DNA of 41,891 nucleotides from Solobacterium sp. GTDB taxonomy: Bacteria; Bacillota_I; Bacilli_A; Erysipelotrichales; Erysipelotrichaceae. The stretch's first letter is position 1, and each line of letters begins with the position of its first letter. Positions 16,958-24,911 of this stretch are shown one piece after another. Below the pieces are notes generated by a model. It was given only the letters and a program-made list of their open reading frames with translations, did not search any database and was not told the DNA's origin. The translations under genes were made by a program, and so were the position numbers. Where the stretch lies: positions 1 through 41,891 of the forward strand of contig JAFUGM010000026.1 of the NCBI GenBank assembly GCA_017469355.1, read 5' to 3'.

Positions 16958-17864
16958 GTTCCTGTTCCGCCTGTTCAAGAATCCGGGAGAGATCTTCCAC
17001 GGTGAGCGGTTCGATAAGAGAGTCTGCCGCATCAAAGTAGGATACCTTCTCCTGCGGTAAAAAGCGCTTCAGCTGCTGAAAGGAAACATTTCCCAGCACT
17101 TTCTTCTGCGTATGGTCAACCAGTTCCACCAGCCAGTCAGAAACCTGATATCTTGGCTTTCCGGTGCTCAGATCATAGAAACGGATCGGCAGTTCTTCCC
17201 GATCGGGGAAGATCACCGGACGATTGGAAGGAAGCGTAAAGACGGCCGTCTGTTCTTCTTCACTTTCTGGAGAAGACAGCCGGGCTTCAGAAAAGTATGC
17301 GTCCGTCGATTGAGATTGATGCATCCAATCGCGGAATACATCGGTCGATACGCCGGCCCACATCCGATCAGCTTCTTTCATCCCTGCCGCAAGACGGTGG
17401 AACACGCAGCCGATGGAAACCATGTCACTTTCTTCATTCAGGATATTTCCCATCATTTCATGAAGCAGCTTGAGGTTATATACTTTCACCTTTTCCACCA
17501 CATCATGATAGGTTTTCGGCGCAAACGGCTCTCCGTTTAATGTAACTTCACTGAGATCCTGACGGGCCAGGCGGGCAGACATCAGGAAAAAATCATCAAT
17601 TTCTTCCGAACTGGCCGGAAGATTCAGCTTCAGCTCTGTAAAGCGGATATTATGATCGTCCCAGCGGATGAGAATTCCCCGGCCGATATGATCGTTATGA
17701 TAGGCAATGACCGTATCCTTCCCATATTCTCCAGGAAGAAAGCGGCCCTCTCTGGAACAGCCAAAGCTCATCCCATCCAGCAGGATCATCTTCGGCGTAA
17801 CAACGCGCGGAAAAAAGGATCTTCGGGTTACGGTAACGGTAATCGACATTCCTTCTGTGCTCAT
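16950..17864 (-). CDS. Protein of unknown function (possibly DUF4299-like)
   Basis: A 304-residue soluble protein without a signal peptide or transmembrane helix. From memory the block FGCSREGRFLP and the stretch IGRGILIRWDD recall the DUF4299 family, but this was not checked. The N-terminal 110 residues look beta-rich, the middle (130-200) helical, and residues 215-290 resemble a second beta domain. Start at 17864 is supported by GAGGA with 7-nt spacing. It overlaps the following GNAT by 8 nt. It sits where rplS would follow trmD in many Firmicutes, but in the opposite transcriptional position (upstream of the GNAT-ABC run). Confidence 0.6.
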   Translation of the reverse strand: MSTEGMSITVTVTRRSFFPRVVTPKMILLDGMSFGCSREGRFLPGEYGKDTVIAYHNDHIGRGILIRWDDHNIRFTELKLNLPASSEEIDDFFLMSARLARQDLSEVTLNGEPFAPKTYHDVVEKVKVYNLKLLHEMMGNILNEESDMVSIGCVFHRLAAGMKEADRMWAGVSTDVFRDWMHQSQSTDAYFSEARLSSPESEEEQTAVFTLPSNRPVIFPDREELPIRFYDLSTGKPRYQVSDWLVELVDHTQKKVLGNVSFQQLKRFLPQEKVSYFDAADSLIEPLTVEDLSRILEQAEQEHV

Positions 17865-17920
17865 TCTCAGTTCCTCAAAGCACGTTCATCGTAACACGGA
17901 AGCGAAAAAATGCAACGGAA

Positions 17921-18637
17921 TCACATTTCATCCGCTGCACGTAACAGTTTTTCTTCTTCTTTTGTTAATTCATGCGCCTGAAACAGGTCCGGACGAACTG
18001 CTCTTGTTTTAAGCAGTGACTGCGTTAGCCGCCACTTCCGGATGTTTTCATGATGACCGGACAACAATACTTCCGGCACCGCTTCCCCTTCATATTCCGC
18101 AGGCTGGGTATACTGGGGATATTCCAGAAGTCCATGTTCATAAGATTCTTCATCCGTGCTGGCAGAGCGAATCACTCCTGGTAACAGCCGAATCACCGAA
18201 TCCGCAATTACCATTGCCCCAAGCTCTCCACCGGTTAACACATAATCACCGATGGAAATCTCTTCATCACAATGTGAGACAATTCGTTGATCCACCCCTT
18301 CATAATGGCCGCAGATCAGAATCAGATGTTCATATGCCGTAAGCGTATGGGCATGGCGCTGCGTATATGGAGTTCCTGAGGCAGAAAGTAAAACCACATG
18401 GCTGCTTTCCTCTTTGATGGAAGCCAGAGCATCGAGCACCGGCTGACATTTCATCACCATACCAGCACCACCGCCAAAAGGCGTGTCATCCACGTGACGG
18501 TGATTGTCGGTTGAAAAATCACGGATCTGTACCAGTTCCGAGGTAACAATCCCCTTTTCAACACTGCGGCCGATAATACTGGAAGAGAAGAATCCCTCAA
18601 ACTGTTCAGGAAACAGTGTCAGTATGGAAATCTTCAT
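17921..18637 (-). CDS. trmD: tRNA (guanine-37-N1)-methyltransferase TrmD
   Basis: A 238-residue SPOUT-class methyltransferase that makes m1G37 in tRNAs reading codons starting with C or G, preventing frameshifts. The conserved blocks GGGAGMVMKCQP (near 57), LICGHYEGVD and IGDYVLTGGELGAMVIADS, which form the trefoil-knot SAM site, are intact. Length is normal. Its ATG overlaps the rimM stop by ATGA. rplS, commonly next, is not present within the window. Confidence 0.97.
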   Translation of the reverse strand: MKISILTLFPEQFEGFFSSSIIGRSVEKGIVTSELVQIRDFSTDNHRHVDDTPFGGGAGMVMKCQPVLDALASIKEESSHVVLLSASGTPYTQRHAHTLTAYEHLILICGHYEGVDQRIVSHCDEEISIGDYVLTGGELGAMVIADSVIRLLPGVIRSASTDEESYEHGLLEYPQYTQPAEYEGEAVPEVLLSGHHENIRKWRLTQSLLKTRAVRPDLFQAHELTKEEEKLLRAADEM

Positions 18638-19143
18638 AGCAGCCCCTCAATCACATGAATCGTGATGACCTTTACCTCAAGATCCACATGTTTTACAAAT
18701 TCGGGAATATTTGGAATTAGCGCATCACTGTTGCCAGGACGCTCCACCCGCAGATTATCCTGTGCCCCATTGGTTTCCTCTACCGCAATGACCTGGCCGA
18801 TATGCCGGCCGTCTTCATCTTCTACCATCAATCCGATCAGCTGGTCAAAATAGTATTCTCCCTCCGGAAGATCCGGGCGGTCCTTTTCATCAATACAAAC
18901 GATCCATCCCTTATACGGTTCCACCGCATTGATATCAGGAAGTTCTTCAAACGCGACTAATGCATACCCCTTATGAGGACGGTAACTGCGCACGGTAAAG
19001 GAATGATATTCCTCCTCATTGGTCAGGGTAATCGTATTTCCTGTCTGATAGCGGATCTCATCAAAGTCAGACCAGCTTTCAATTTTCAATTCTCCCTTCA
19101 AGCCATGAGTATTCACAGCTCTTCCGATTTCGATATATGCCAT
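18634..19143 (-). CDS. rimM: 16S rRNA processing protein RimM
   Basis: A 169-residue protein with an N-terminal RimM beta-barrel (starting IGRAVNTHGLKGELKI) and a C-terminal PRC barrel (GEYYFDQLIGLMVEDEDG to the end). It assists 30S subunit head maturation. It has its own extended -10 promoter directly after the khpA terminator, and overlaps trmD by ATGA, so rimM-trmD form a two-gene operon. Confidence 0.96.
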   Translation of the reverse strand: MAYIEIGRAVNTHGLKGELKIESWSDFDEIRYQTGNTITLTNEEEYHSFTVRSYRPHKGYALVAFEELPDINAVEPYKGWIVCIDEKDRPDLPEGEYYFDQLIGLMVEDEDGRHIGQVIAVEETNGAQDNLRVERPGNSDALIPNIPEFVKHVDLEVKVITIHVIEGLL

Positions 19144-19165
19144 AGTACGTCCCTCAATTGAAGTA

Positions 19166-19174
19166 AGTATAACA
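19166..19174 (-). promoter_or_regulatory. Extended -10 promoter of rimM-trmD
   Basis: TGTTATACT is an extended -10 element whose TG is the end of the T-tract of the preceding terminator. No good -35 is visible. Confidence 0.55.
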
Positions 19175-19204
19175 AAAACGGAGTGTCATCTGACATCTCC
19201 GTTT
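19173..19204 (-). terminator. Terminator of the rpsP-khpA operon
   Basis: The long stem AAACGGAG-TGTCA/TGACA-CTCCGTTT has a single bulged base and a T-tract. It begins 3 nt after the khpA stop. Confidence 0.85.
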
Positions 19205-19207
19205 CGC

Positions 19208-19459
19208 TCAGTCGATCTCTTCGAATTTGATCGTTACTTTCTTGTCGTCTGTATGTGAAGCGACAGACATCACCTGGCGCAGCGCGGATGCCATGGATCC
19301 TCTGCGGCCGATGAGACGGGCAATATCATCATTCTTCGCATAAACGTGAAGAACGACTTCCCTTGCGTTGTCACTCGGTAATTCCTTTACCGAAAGAGAA
19401 GCTTTGTCTTCGACCATCGGGCTGACCAGGTCCAACAGTACCTTATCAAGCTCTGCCAT
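19208..19459 (-). CDS. khpA: KH-domain RNA-binding protein KhpA
   Basis: An 83-residue protein with a single KH domain; the RNA-binding GxxG loop is seen in ARLIGRRGSMA. KhpA (YlqC) forms homodimers or heterodimers with KhpB and affects small-RNA function and cell elongation in Firmicutes. It starts 5 nt after the rpsP stop, the conserved order. The operon is terminated directly after it. Confidence 0.94.
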   Translation of the reverse strand: MAELDKVLLDLVSPMVEDKASLSVKELPSDNAREVVLHVYAKNDDIARLIGRRGSMASALRQVMSVASHTDDKKVTIKFEEID

Positions 19460-19464
19460 TCGAC

Positions 19465-19749
19465 TTACTTCTTCTCTTTGCCGACATTCTTCTCATCATT
19501 GAACTTCTTCATGATGCCCTGATGGGAGAGAATGTTACGAACGGTATCGGAAGGCTGTGCACCCTTCTTCATCCAGTCGATTGCCTTTTCCGCATCAACC
19601 TTTACGGTTTCCGGTTCTGTGGTCGGATCATAATACCCGAGAGTATCAATGACGCGTCCGTCTCTAGGACTTCTCGAATCTGCCGCAACGATACGGTACT
19701 TCGGAGCCTTCTTGGCACCCATACGGGTCAGTCTCAGTCTTACTGCCAT
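19465..19749 (-). CDS. rpsP: 30S ribosomal protein bS16
   Basis: A 94-residue ribosomal protein of normal length with the family start [19 protein letters not shown] and the block [10 protein letters not shown] strong AAGGAGG site precedes the ATG. The promoter begins inside the terminator stem of the upstream PTS gene. Confidence 0.98.
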   Translation of the reverse strand: MAVRLRLTRMGAKKAPKYRIVAADSRSPRDGRVIDTLGYYDPTTEPETVKVDAEKAIDWMKKGAQPSDTVRNILSHQGIMKKFNDEKNVGKEKK

Positions 19750-19777
19750 TTGAATGTTTCCTCCTTATTGCATGACG

Positions 19778-19806
19778 ATTATCACAGAATAAAAAAAGAC
19801 TGTCAA
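19778..19806 (-). promoter_or_regulatory. rpsP promoter overlapping the crr terminator
   Basis: A consensus -35 TTGACA (19801-19806) lies in the 3-prime arm of the crr terminator stem. The 17-nt spacer includes the terminator T-tract, and the -10 box is GATAAT (19778-19783) preceded by TGT. Confidence 0.75.
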
Positions 19807-19825
19807 GTATTTTTGCTTGACAGTC
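19791..19825 (-). terminator. Terminator of the PTS EIIA gene
   Basis: A perfect 10-bp stem GACTGTCAAG/CTTGACAGTC with an 8-nt loop is followed by T7. It lies 11 nt after the crr stop. Confidence 0.9.
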
Positions 19826-19836
19826 CATGAAATGCA

Positions 19837-20343
19837 TTATTCAACGATCTGCTGACCTTTGGTTACTGCGCCCGGAGCCTTGAAGGTAATGGTCTTATCC
19901 TTCGGATCTGTGATAATCAGCATTGTGCTGACATCATAGGTCTTCGCAAGCTTTTCGAAGTCCGCAGTAACAATCGGATCCCCTGCACGAACCACATCAC
20001 CCTGCTTCTTTCCGCAGAGCTTGAATCCGTCGCCCTTTGCATTGACGGTTTCAATACCGATATGAACGAGTACTTCAACGCCATTGTTCATGGTTACACC
20101 AAACGCATGGCCAGTCGGGAACAGAACAGACAGTGTTCCGTTTGCCGGGGCGCATACAGTGACTTTGGACAGAGGGAACTTGAATGCAACTCCGTCGCCC
20201 ATCATCTTTTCTGCGAATACCGGATCGCTGACAGTAGAGATGTCAATCTGTTCTCCGTCTGCCGGTGCTACGATGACGTCATCCCCGACACTGATTGTGT
20301 TTGCCGGTTCATCCTTCTTTTTCAAAAAATCAAACAGTCCCAT
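19837..20343 (-). CDS. crr: PTS glucose-type EIIA component
   Basis: A 168-residue single-domain EIIA of the glucose family. The phosphorylated His is expected at His94 (VLVHIGIETV) and the supporting His at 79 (FPTGHAFGV). It passes phosphate from HPr to an EIIBC permease and can signal sugar status. It stands alone, monocistronic with a strong terminator, and lies inside the ffh-rpsP interval, which is uninterrupted in many Firmicutes. No EIIBC is nearby. Confidence 0.94.
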   Translation of the reverse strand: MGLFDFLKKKDEPANTISVGDDVIVAPADGEQIDISTVSDPVFAEKMMGDGVAFKFPLSKVTVCAPANGTLSVLFPTGHAFGVTMNNGVEVLVHIGIETVNAKGDGFKLCGKKQGDVVRAGDPIVTADFEKLAKTYDVSTMLIITDPKDKTITFKAPGAVTKGQQIVE

Positions 20344-20402
20344 AATTTTTCTCCTATATCTTTATTATGCAATATCTTTCGGTATTCTGTGTATTACTTT
20401 TT

Positions 20403-20408
20403 TGTCAA
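20403..20408 (-). promoter_or_regulatory. Probable -35 box of the PTS EIIA gene
   Basis: A perfect TTGACA starts 9 nt after the ffh stop codon on the minus strand. No convincing -10 box is found at 16-18 nt, only AATACC or ATACCG, so the promoter is uncertain. Confidence 0.35.
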
Positions 20409-20416
20409 AATCCACA

Positions 20417-21838
20417 TCAGAATTTATATGGATTCCGACCCGGTTTGCCATAGCGGGTCTGTGGAGTACGGCGAACCTGTTCTTCGAGACCTCCCATCAT
20501 CCGCTCCAGGCTCTCTTCATTCAGAGATCCGTTTTTCTGCATGGAAGAAAGTGCTCCCATCATCTTCTTCATCTTTTCAAACTGATTGATCAGACGATTG
20601 ACTTCCGTTACCGTCGTTCCTGATCCTGCAGCAACGCGTTTCTTCATGGAACCGCGCATCCGGGAAGGATTTTCCCGTTCTGCCGGGGTCATGGACTGAA
20701 TGATCGCCTTGGTTTTCTTCAAAGAGTCATTCGCCTTGTTTTCATCCACCATGTCAGCGATCTGGCTGTATCCCGGCAACATCTTGAGAATACCGCTTAA
20801 CGGCCCAAGCTTCTGGAACTGTTCCAGCTGTCTCAACATGTCATCCATCGTGAACACGCCTTCCATCATTCGTTTGGCAGCGCGTTCCGCCTCTTCCATG
20901 TCCATCTTTTCCTGGGCCTTCTCAACCAGAGATACCACATCTCCCATGCCGAGAATTCGATCTGCCATACGGTCCGGATAGAAGGCATCCATATCATCGA
21001 TCTTTTCGCCTTCACCGACAAACTTCACCGGTAATCCGGTAATCGCCTTAACAGACAGTACTCCACCGCCTCGGCTGTCACCGTCAAACTTCGTAACAAC
21101 AAGTCCAGTCAAAGGAAGCTGATCCGCGAAGGAGCGGGCCACATTGACAATATCCTGACCCGTCATAGCGTCAACGGTAAGGAGGATTTCATCCGGATGA
21201 ACTGCTTCGTTGATATCCGACAGTTCCTTCATGAGTTCTTCGTCCACATGAAGACGTCCGGCAGTATCGATTAATACCGTGTCATAATGATTGGCTTTGG
21301 CATATTCCATTCCCTGGATTACAGTATCCAGTGCCTTGACTTCCGGGCCAAGGGAGAATACCTCCACCCCGATGGAAGCACCCAGTGTCTTTAACTGGTC
21401 AATGGCGGCTGGTCGAATGATATCCGCCGCAATCAACATCGGCTTACGTCCGTATTTATTGAGACAAAGCCGGGCGATCTTGGCAGCGCTGGTTGTTTTA
21501 CCAGTACCCTGAAGACCAACCATCATAATGGTGGTCATCCCCGTTTCTTTGAACTGCAGGGTTGCCTGTTCTTTTCCAAGCAGAGAGATGATTTCATCAT
21601 GGACGATCTTGACGAGCATCTCACCCGGTTCTACGGAATTGAGTACATCCTCACCTCTCGCCTTCTCTCTTACCTTGTTCAGAAAGTCTTTTACGACTCG
21701 GTAATTGACATCCGCTTCCAGCAGTGCAAGACGCACTTCCTTCAGCATGTCCTCCATATTCGCATCGGTCAGTTTTCCCTTTCCGATGATATTGCGCATG
21801 GTTTTATTCAAACGTTCGCTAAGTGAATCAAATGCCAT
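20417..21838 (-). CDS. ffh: Signal recognition particle protein Ffh
   Basis: A 473-residue SRP GTPase. The N domain is followed by the G domain with GLQGTGKTTSAAK, DTAGR and TKFDGDSRGGG, then a C-terminal M domain that binds 4.5S RNA (PSRMRGSMKKRVAAGSG) and signal peptides through Met-rich helices. It targets ribosomes making membrane or secreted proteins to FtsY. YlxM, usually encoded just upstream, is absent; a short SSB gene with its own terminator is there instead. The promoter seems to arise from that terminator. Confidence 0.97.
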   Translation of the reverse strand: MAFDSLSERLNKTMRNIIGKGKLTDANMEDMLKEVRLALLEADVNYRVVKDFLNKVREKARGEDVLNSVEPGEMLVKIVHDEIISLLGKEQATLQFKETGMTTIMMVGLQGTGKTTSAAKIARLCLNKYGRKPMLIAADIIRPAAIDQLKTLGASIGVEVFSLGPEVKALDTVIQGMEYAKANHYDTVLIDTAGRLHVDEELMKELSDINEAVHPDEILLTVDAMTGQDIVNVARSFADQLPLTGLVVTKFDGDSRGGGVLSVKAITGLPVKFVGEGEKIDDMDAFYPDRMADRILGMGDVVSLVEKAQEKMDMEEAERAAKRMMEGVFTMDDMLRQLEQFQKLGPLSGILKMLPGYSQIADMVDENKANDSLKKTKAIIQSMTPAERENPSRMRGSMKKRVAAGSGTTVTEVNRLINQFEKMKKMMGALSSMQKNGSLNEESLERMMGGLEEQVRRTPQTRYGKPGRNPYKF

Positions 21839-21862
21839 AGTAGTTCTCCATCTATCCCTACT

Positions 21863-21871
21863 ATCTTAACA
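21863..21871 (-). promoter_or_regulatory. Extended -10 promoter of ffh
   Basis: TGTTAAGAT follows the ssb terminator T-tract, with the TG provided by the tract end. The layout is the same as at rimM. Confidence 0.45.
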
Positions 21872-21901
21872 AAAAAAGAACGATGATTCTCACACCGTTC
21901 T
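21871..21901 (-). terminator. Terminator of the ssb-like gene
   Basis: The stem AGAACG/CGTTCT with a 13-nt loop is followed by T7 on the minus strand. It overlaps the last base of the ssb-like stop codon. Confidence 0.75.
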
Positions 21902-22221
21902 CAAGCTGATAATCCACGAAGATAATCAATATGTTCTGCGACGAGTTCCACAAACCGGTAAGTTTTTCCATCCTTGAATACAGATCGGCCATTCATCCGT
22001 CCCCGGATTGCGACCATACTGCCGGGCTTCAGCACTTCCCGGGCGGTTTCTGCCTCCCCGCGCCATACCGTAACACTGAAGATATCCGTCCCAACCATTC
22101 CGTCTTCATCCCGGAAGTTCTTCTCACATTCCAGAAGGATGGTCGCTACCGTATTTCCCTTGGCGGTCTTCTTTATTTCCGGCAGTTCCATCACTTTGCC
22201 AACAACTACGCATTCATTCAT
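21901..22221 (-). CDS. Short single-stranded DNA-binding protein
   Basis: A 106-residue OB-fold protein of the SSB family (NECVVVGKVMELPEIKKT, then TDIFSVTVWRGEAE and VAIRGRMNGRS). The OB fold is complete, but the protein ends LRGLSA and lacks both the flexible linker and the acidic tip that recruits partner proteins in standard SSB. It is therefore probably a second, specialised SSB rather than the replication SSB. A strong AAGGAGG site precedes it, with its own terminator after it. Confidence 0.85.
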   Translation of the reverse strand: MNECVVVGKVMELPEIKKTAKGNTVATILLECEKNFRDEDGMVGTDIFSVTVWRGEAETAREVLKPGSMVAIRGRMNGRSVFKDGKTYRFVELVAEHIDYLRGLSA

Positions 22222-22332
22222 CTATACTGTTCCTCCTTGTGCGCAACTGCATTATTTCAAAGCAATCTTCACCGCACAACTGAGGAAACATGGCCTGTAA
22301 TGAGCCAAAACGCCAGTTTTCTATAAGAGAAA

Positions 22333-23616
22333 TCAGGCATTTTCACCTTCCTGCACCAAGGTTACACAGGAAATGCAGGAGCGATCCAGACTGCGAATCA
22401 GAATCGTGCAATCCTCAGCAGTAAGCTCATGAACCAGATCACATTCCTCATATGGAGTTACCCCGCGTATTTGTGCTCTTGCCCAGGTAGAAATGAGATC
22501 AGAAGGATGTTCAGAAGAACGGACAACCGCACCGATGACCCTCCGTTTGAGCTGTTCGAGATCCGCCTCCTTCACGCCTTCTTCGCAAAGCCCATCCAGC
22601 TGTTCCATCACAAACTGCTTTAACTTCTCCGCATCACTCTGCGCATCTTCAAAATAGAGAAACGCATAATCTGGCGTACAGTCTGCTTCATAGCTGAAGT
22701 AGGCAGTGATGCGCCCCTCATCAATCCAGGACTGGTACAGCGGATGAATCGGTGTAAACACCGTTTCCAGTCCCAGCCGCAGCGCCCACTCCATTCGAAG
22801 ACACTCTTTCAATGATCCTTGAGGAATCGGTAAGCGGATGGTAACGGAAGTCTTTGGCTGCGCCAGTTCCATCGGTATCCTAACCATGGTATGAGCTGGA
22901 TGCGGCGGTTCTTCGCGGAACCAGCGGACCAGCCGCTCTCCGCTTGAACGGTGCTTCGCTGCCTGATTAGCTCGGATACACTCAAGCACCTCCTCCTTTG
23001 GGGCAGAAGTCACCGCGATCAATGTCATAGTTGAAGGATGATAGTTGCGCCGATACGCTTCTTCCAGATGGCTTAATGTAATCGCACGAATGGATGATTC
23101 ATCGCCGACGATATCACTCCCTAACGGATGAAAGGAATAGACCGCGCGCATGCTTTCAAGGAACAGACGGGCATCCGGGTCCTGTTGATACATTGCCAGC
23201 TCTTCCAGTATGATCGGTTTTTCCTTCTCTACAGAAGCTTCCGTGATGGAAAAGTGCTGCACAAAATCAAGCAGAAGTGTCAGTGGTGTCAGTACATCCT
23301 GCGATGTGGTCGTGAAATAGTAAGCGGTGGAATCATAGGAGGTATAGGCATTTACATTAGCACCTAACCTGCTGAACTTCCGCATCACATCCTCCGCATC
23401 GGATTCAAACAGTTTATGTTCGAGAAAATGCGCGGTTCCCGGCTCATATGTGATCGTTTCTCCCTGCGCATTTTTCTGAATGACATCGAGACTTCCAAAC
23501 GGCGTCATAAAAAGAAAGGCAGAAGTACAATACGCTGGCTTGGGAAGAAAGATAACCTTCAATCCGTTTTCCAGTGTAACTTCATCATATGGTTCCCGAA
23601 TGTGGTCGTAGTTCAT
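22333..23616 (-). CDS. ymfH: M16-family zinc peptidase (YmfH-like)
   Basis: A 427-residue inverzincin. The active-site HxxEH is His63-Phe-Leu-Glu66-His67 (TAHFLEHKLFES), and the distal Glu region KEKPIILEELAMYQQDPD follows at the expected distance. It should be catalytically active. The second half is the substrate-closing M16_C domain. It overlaps its inactive partner by ATGA, so the two probably form a heterodimer, as in the Bacillus YmfF/YmfH pair. Substrates are unknown. No clear terminator follows; only a weak AT-rich hairpin is seen. Confidence 0.92.
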   Translation of the reverse strand: MNYDHIREPYDEVTLENGLKVIFLPKPAYCTSAFLFMTPFGSLDVIQKNAQGETITYEPGTAHFLEHKLFESDAEDVMRKFSRLGANVNAYTSYDSTAYYFTTTSQDVLTPLTLLLDFVQHFSITEASVEKEKPIILEELAMYQQDPDARLFLESMRAVYSFHPLGSDIVGDESSIRAITLSHLEEAYRRNYHPSTMTLIAVTSAPKEEVLECIRANQAAKHRSSGERLVRWFREEPPHPAHTMVRIPMELAQPKTSVTIRLPIPQGSLKECLRMEWALRLGLETVFTPIHPLYQSWIDEGRITAYFSYEADCTPDYAFLYFEDAQSDAEKLKQFVMEQLDGLCEEGVKEADLEQLKRRVIGAVVRSSEHPSDLISTWARAQIRGVTPYEECDLVHELTAEDCTILIRSLDRSCISCVTLVQEGENA

Positions 23617-24863
23617 TCACCCTCCTTGTTCTGATGCAGGATTGAGATCGTGGTTAAGCGCAGTGATGCGATACTGTCACATAACTCCTGCTTTGTGATT
23701 GTGCCAAGGGTCTTACACAGTTCCTCTATACTTTGAACTTCCCAAATCAATGCCTGACGATAGTTATATGACAAAAGACTGTCAGGGTCATCCAGTGAGG
23801 CGCGATAAACATTGATGATCATCTGCTTGGTCATCTCAAGATCTTCTTCCTCAAAGGATCCATTACGTATCGCTTCTGCCTGTTCCGTTATCGAAGTAAT
23901 TGTTTCTTCAAGATGTTCCGCTTCCACTGCAGTCATCACACGAATCAACCCATCCATGGAAAGAAGGGCTGAGTCGATGGAATAACATAAGCCCTGCGCT
24001 TCCCGTACTTCACGGAATAAAAGACTCGAAGGAAGCCCGCCAAACAAGCCATTCGCCAGCACCAGCGCAGGATACCGGCTGTCGTTCAGCCTAACCCCTG
24101 TTTCAAACAACATGGTTAAATGCGTCTGGGGAAGGTCTCGGCTTGTCTCCACCCGTAATTCACTGGATTGATATGGGCAAATCACAGCACCTTGTTTGAC
24201 CCGCGCTTCAAAGGGAAAATACCGCCTGGTCAATTCAACAATCCGCTCCGTCGATTCGCAGGAAAGCACCTGAATATCCACCCTGGCATTTCTTCGAATA
24301 AACTCCCATACCTCCGCGCATTGACTTGAAGTAAGGGATTCAAGCTCTTCCACCGTTGGAAGTGCCCGCATCCCCGCAGCACCTCCATAAGCTCGGATTG
24401 CGGCTTCGGCACACTCCGTTGCGGGATCATCCATTGCCATACGGACACTGAGTATCGCCTGTTCCCGGCATTCCATAAACATTGCTTCAGGAAATACCCC
24501 ATCCTCTAATCGTGCATAAAACAACAGTTCCCCTACCAGTTCAAACCCCGCCTCAAGAAGATCTTCGCCTTCTTCCAGCGAATGGATTTCACTTAAGGAA
24601 AATCGAAGGGAATCACAAGCTCCCCGAGGTGTATTCAGCACATTCAATGAGGCCCCATACAAGCGATCCTGCTGTTCTAGCAGCTGCTTCTTGGTCGGAT
24701 AATGGAATGTAGTATCTGCCAGAAGATAAGACAAAAGAAACGACGCTGCCCACTTAGACTGATCCATCGACCATAACAGATTCACATGAATCGCATGGGT
24801 TTTAAATTTCGTTCCGTCAATCACATGAAGATTGACGCCGGAACACAGTTCATAAGGTTTCAT
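23613..24863 (-). CDS. ymfF: M16-family inactive partner (YmfF-like)
   Basis: A 416-residue protein with the M16 fold but no HxxEH motif: the corresponding region reads LSYLLADTTFHYPTKK. It is therefore a non-catalytic partner of the following peptidase. The C-terminal half keeps the block LFREVREAQGLCYSIDS that positions substrate in M16 proteins. The start lies 21 nt after the terminator of the small Cys-rich gene. The promoter was not resolved. Confidence 0.9.
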   Translation of the reverse strand: MKPYELCSGVNLHVIDGTKFKTHAIHVNLLWSMDQSKWAASFLLSYLLADTTFHYPTKKQLLEQQDRLYGASLNVLNTPRGACDSLRFSLSEIHSLEEGEDLLEAGFELVGELLFYARLEDGVFPEAMFMECREQAILSVRMAMDDPATECAEAAIRAYGGAAGMRALPTVEELESLTSSQCAEVWEFIRRNARVDIQVLSCESTERIVELTRRYFPFEARVKQGAVICPYQSSELRVETSRDLPQTHLTMLFETGVRLNDSRYPALVLANGLFGGLPSSLLFREVREAQGLCYSIDSALLSMDGLIRVMTAVEAEHLEETITSITEQAEAIRNGSFEEEDLEMTKQMIINVYRASLDDPDSLLSYNYRQALIWEVQSIEELCKTLGTITKQELCDSIASLRLTTISILHQNKEGE

Positions 24864-24884
24864 GATTCAATTCTCTCACAAGAG

Positions 24885-24911
24885 AAAAAAGTTCCTGAGG
24901 TCTCAGGAAAC
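24885..24911 (-). terminator. Terminator of the FeoB-associated gene
   Basis: The stem GTTTCCTGAG/CTCAGGAAC has a 2-nt loop and is followed by T6. The gene's stop codon TGA (24903-24905) lies inside the 5-prime arm. Confidence 0.85.

Noticed and set aside
22290-22330. AT-rich hairpin AAAAC-TGGC-GTTTT after ymfH
   Set aside because: The 5-bp A/T stem is too weak to support a terminator call.
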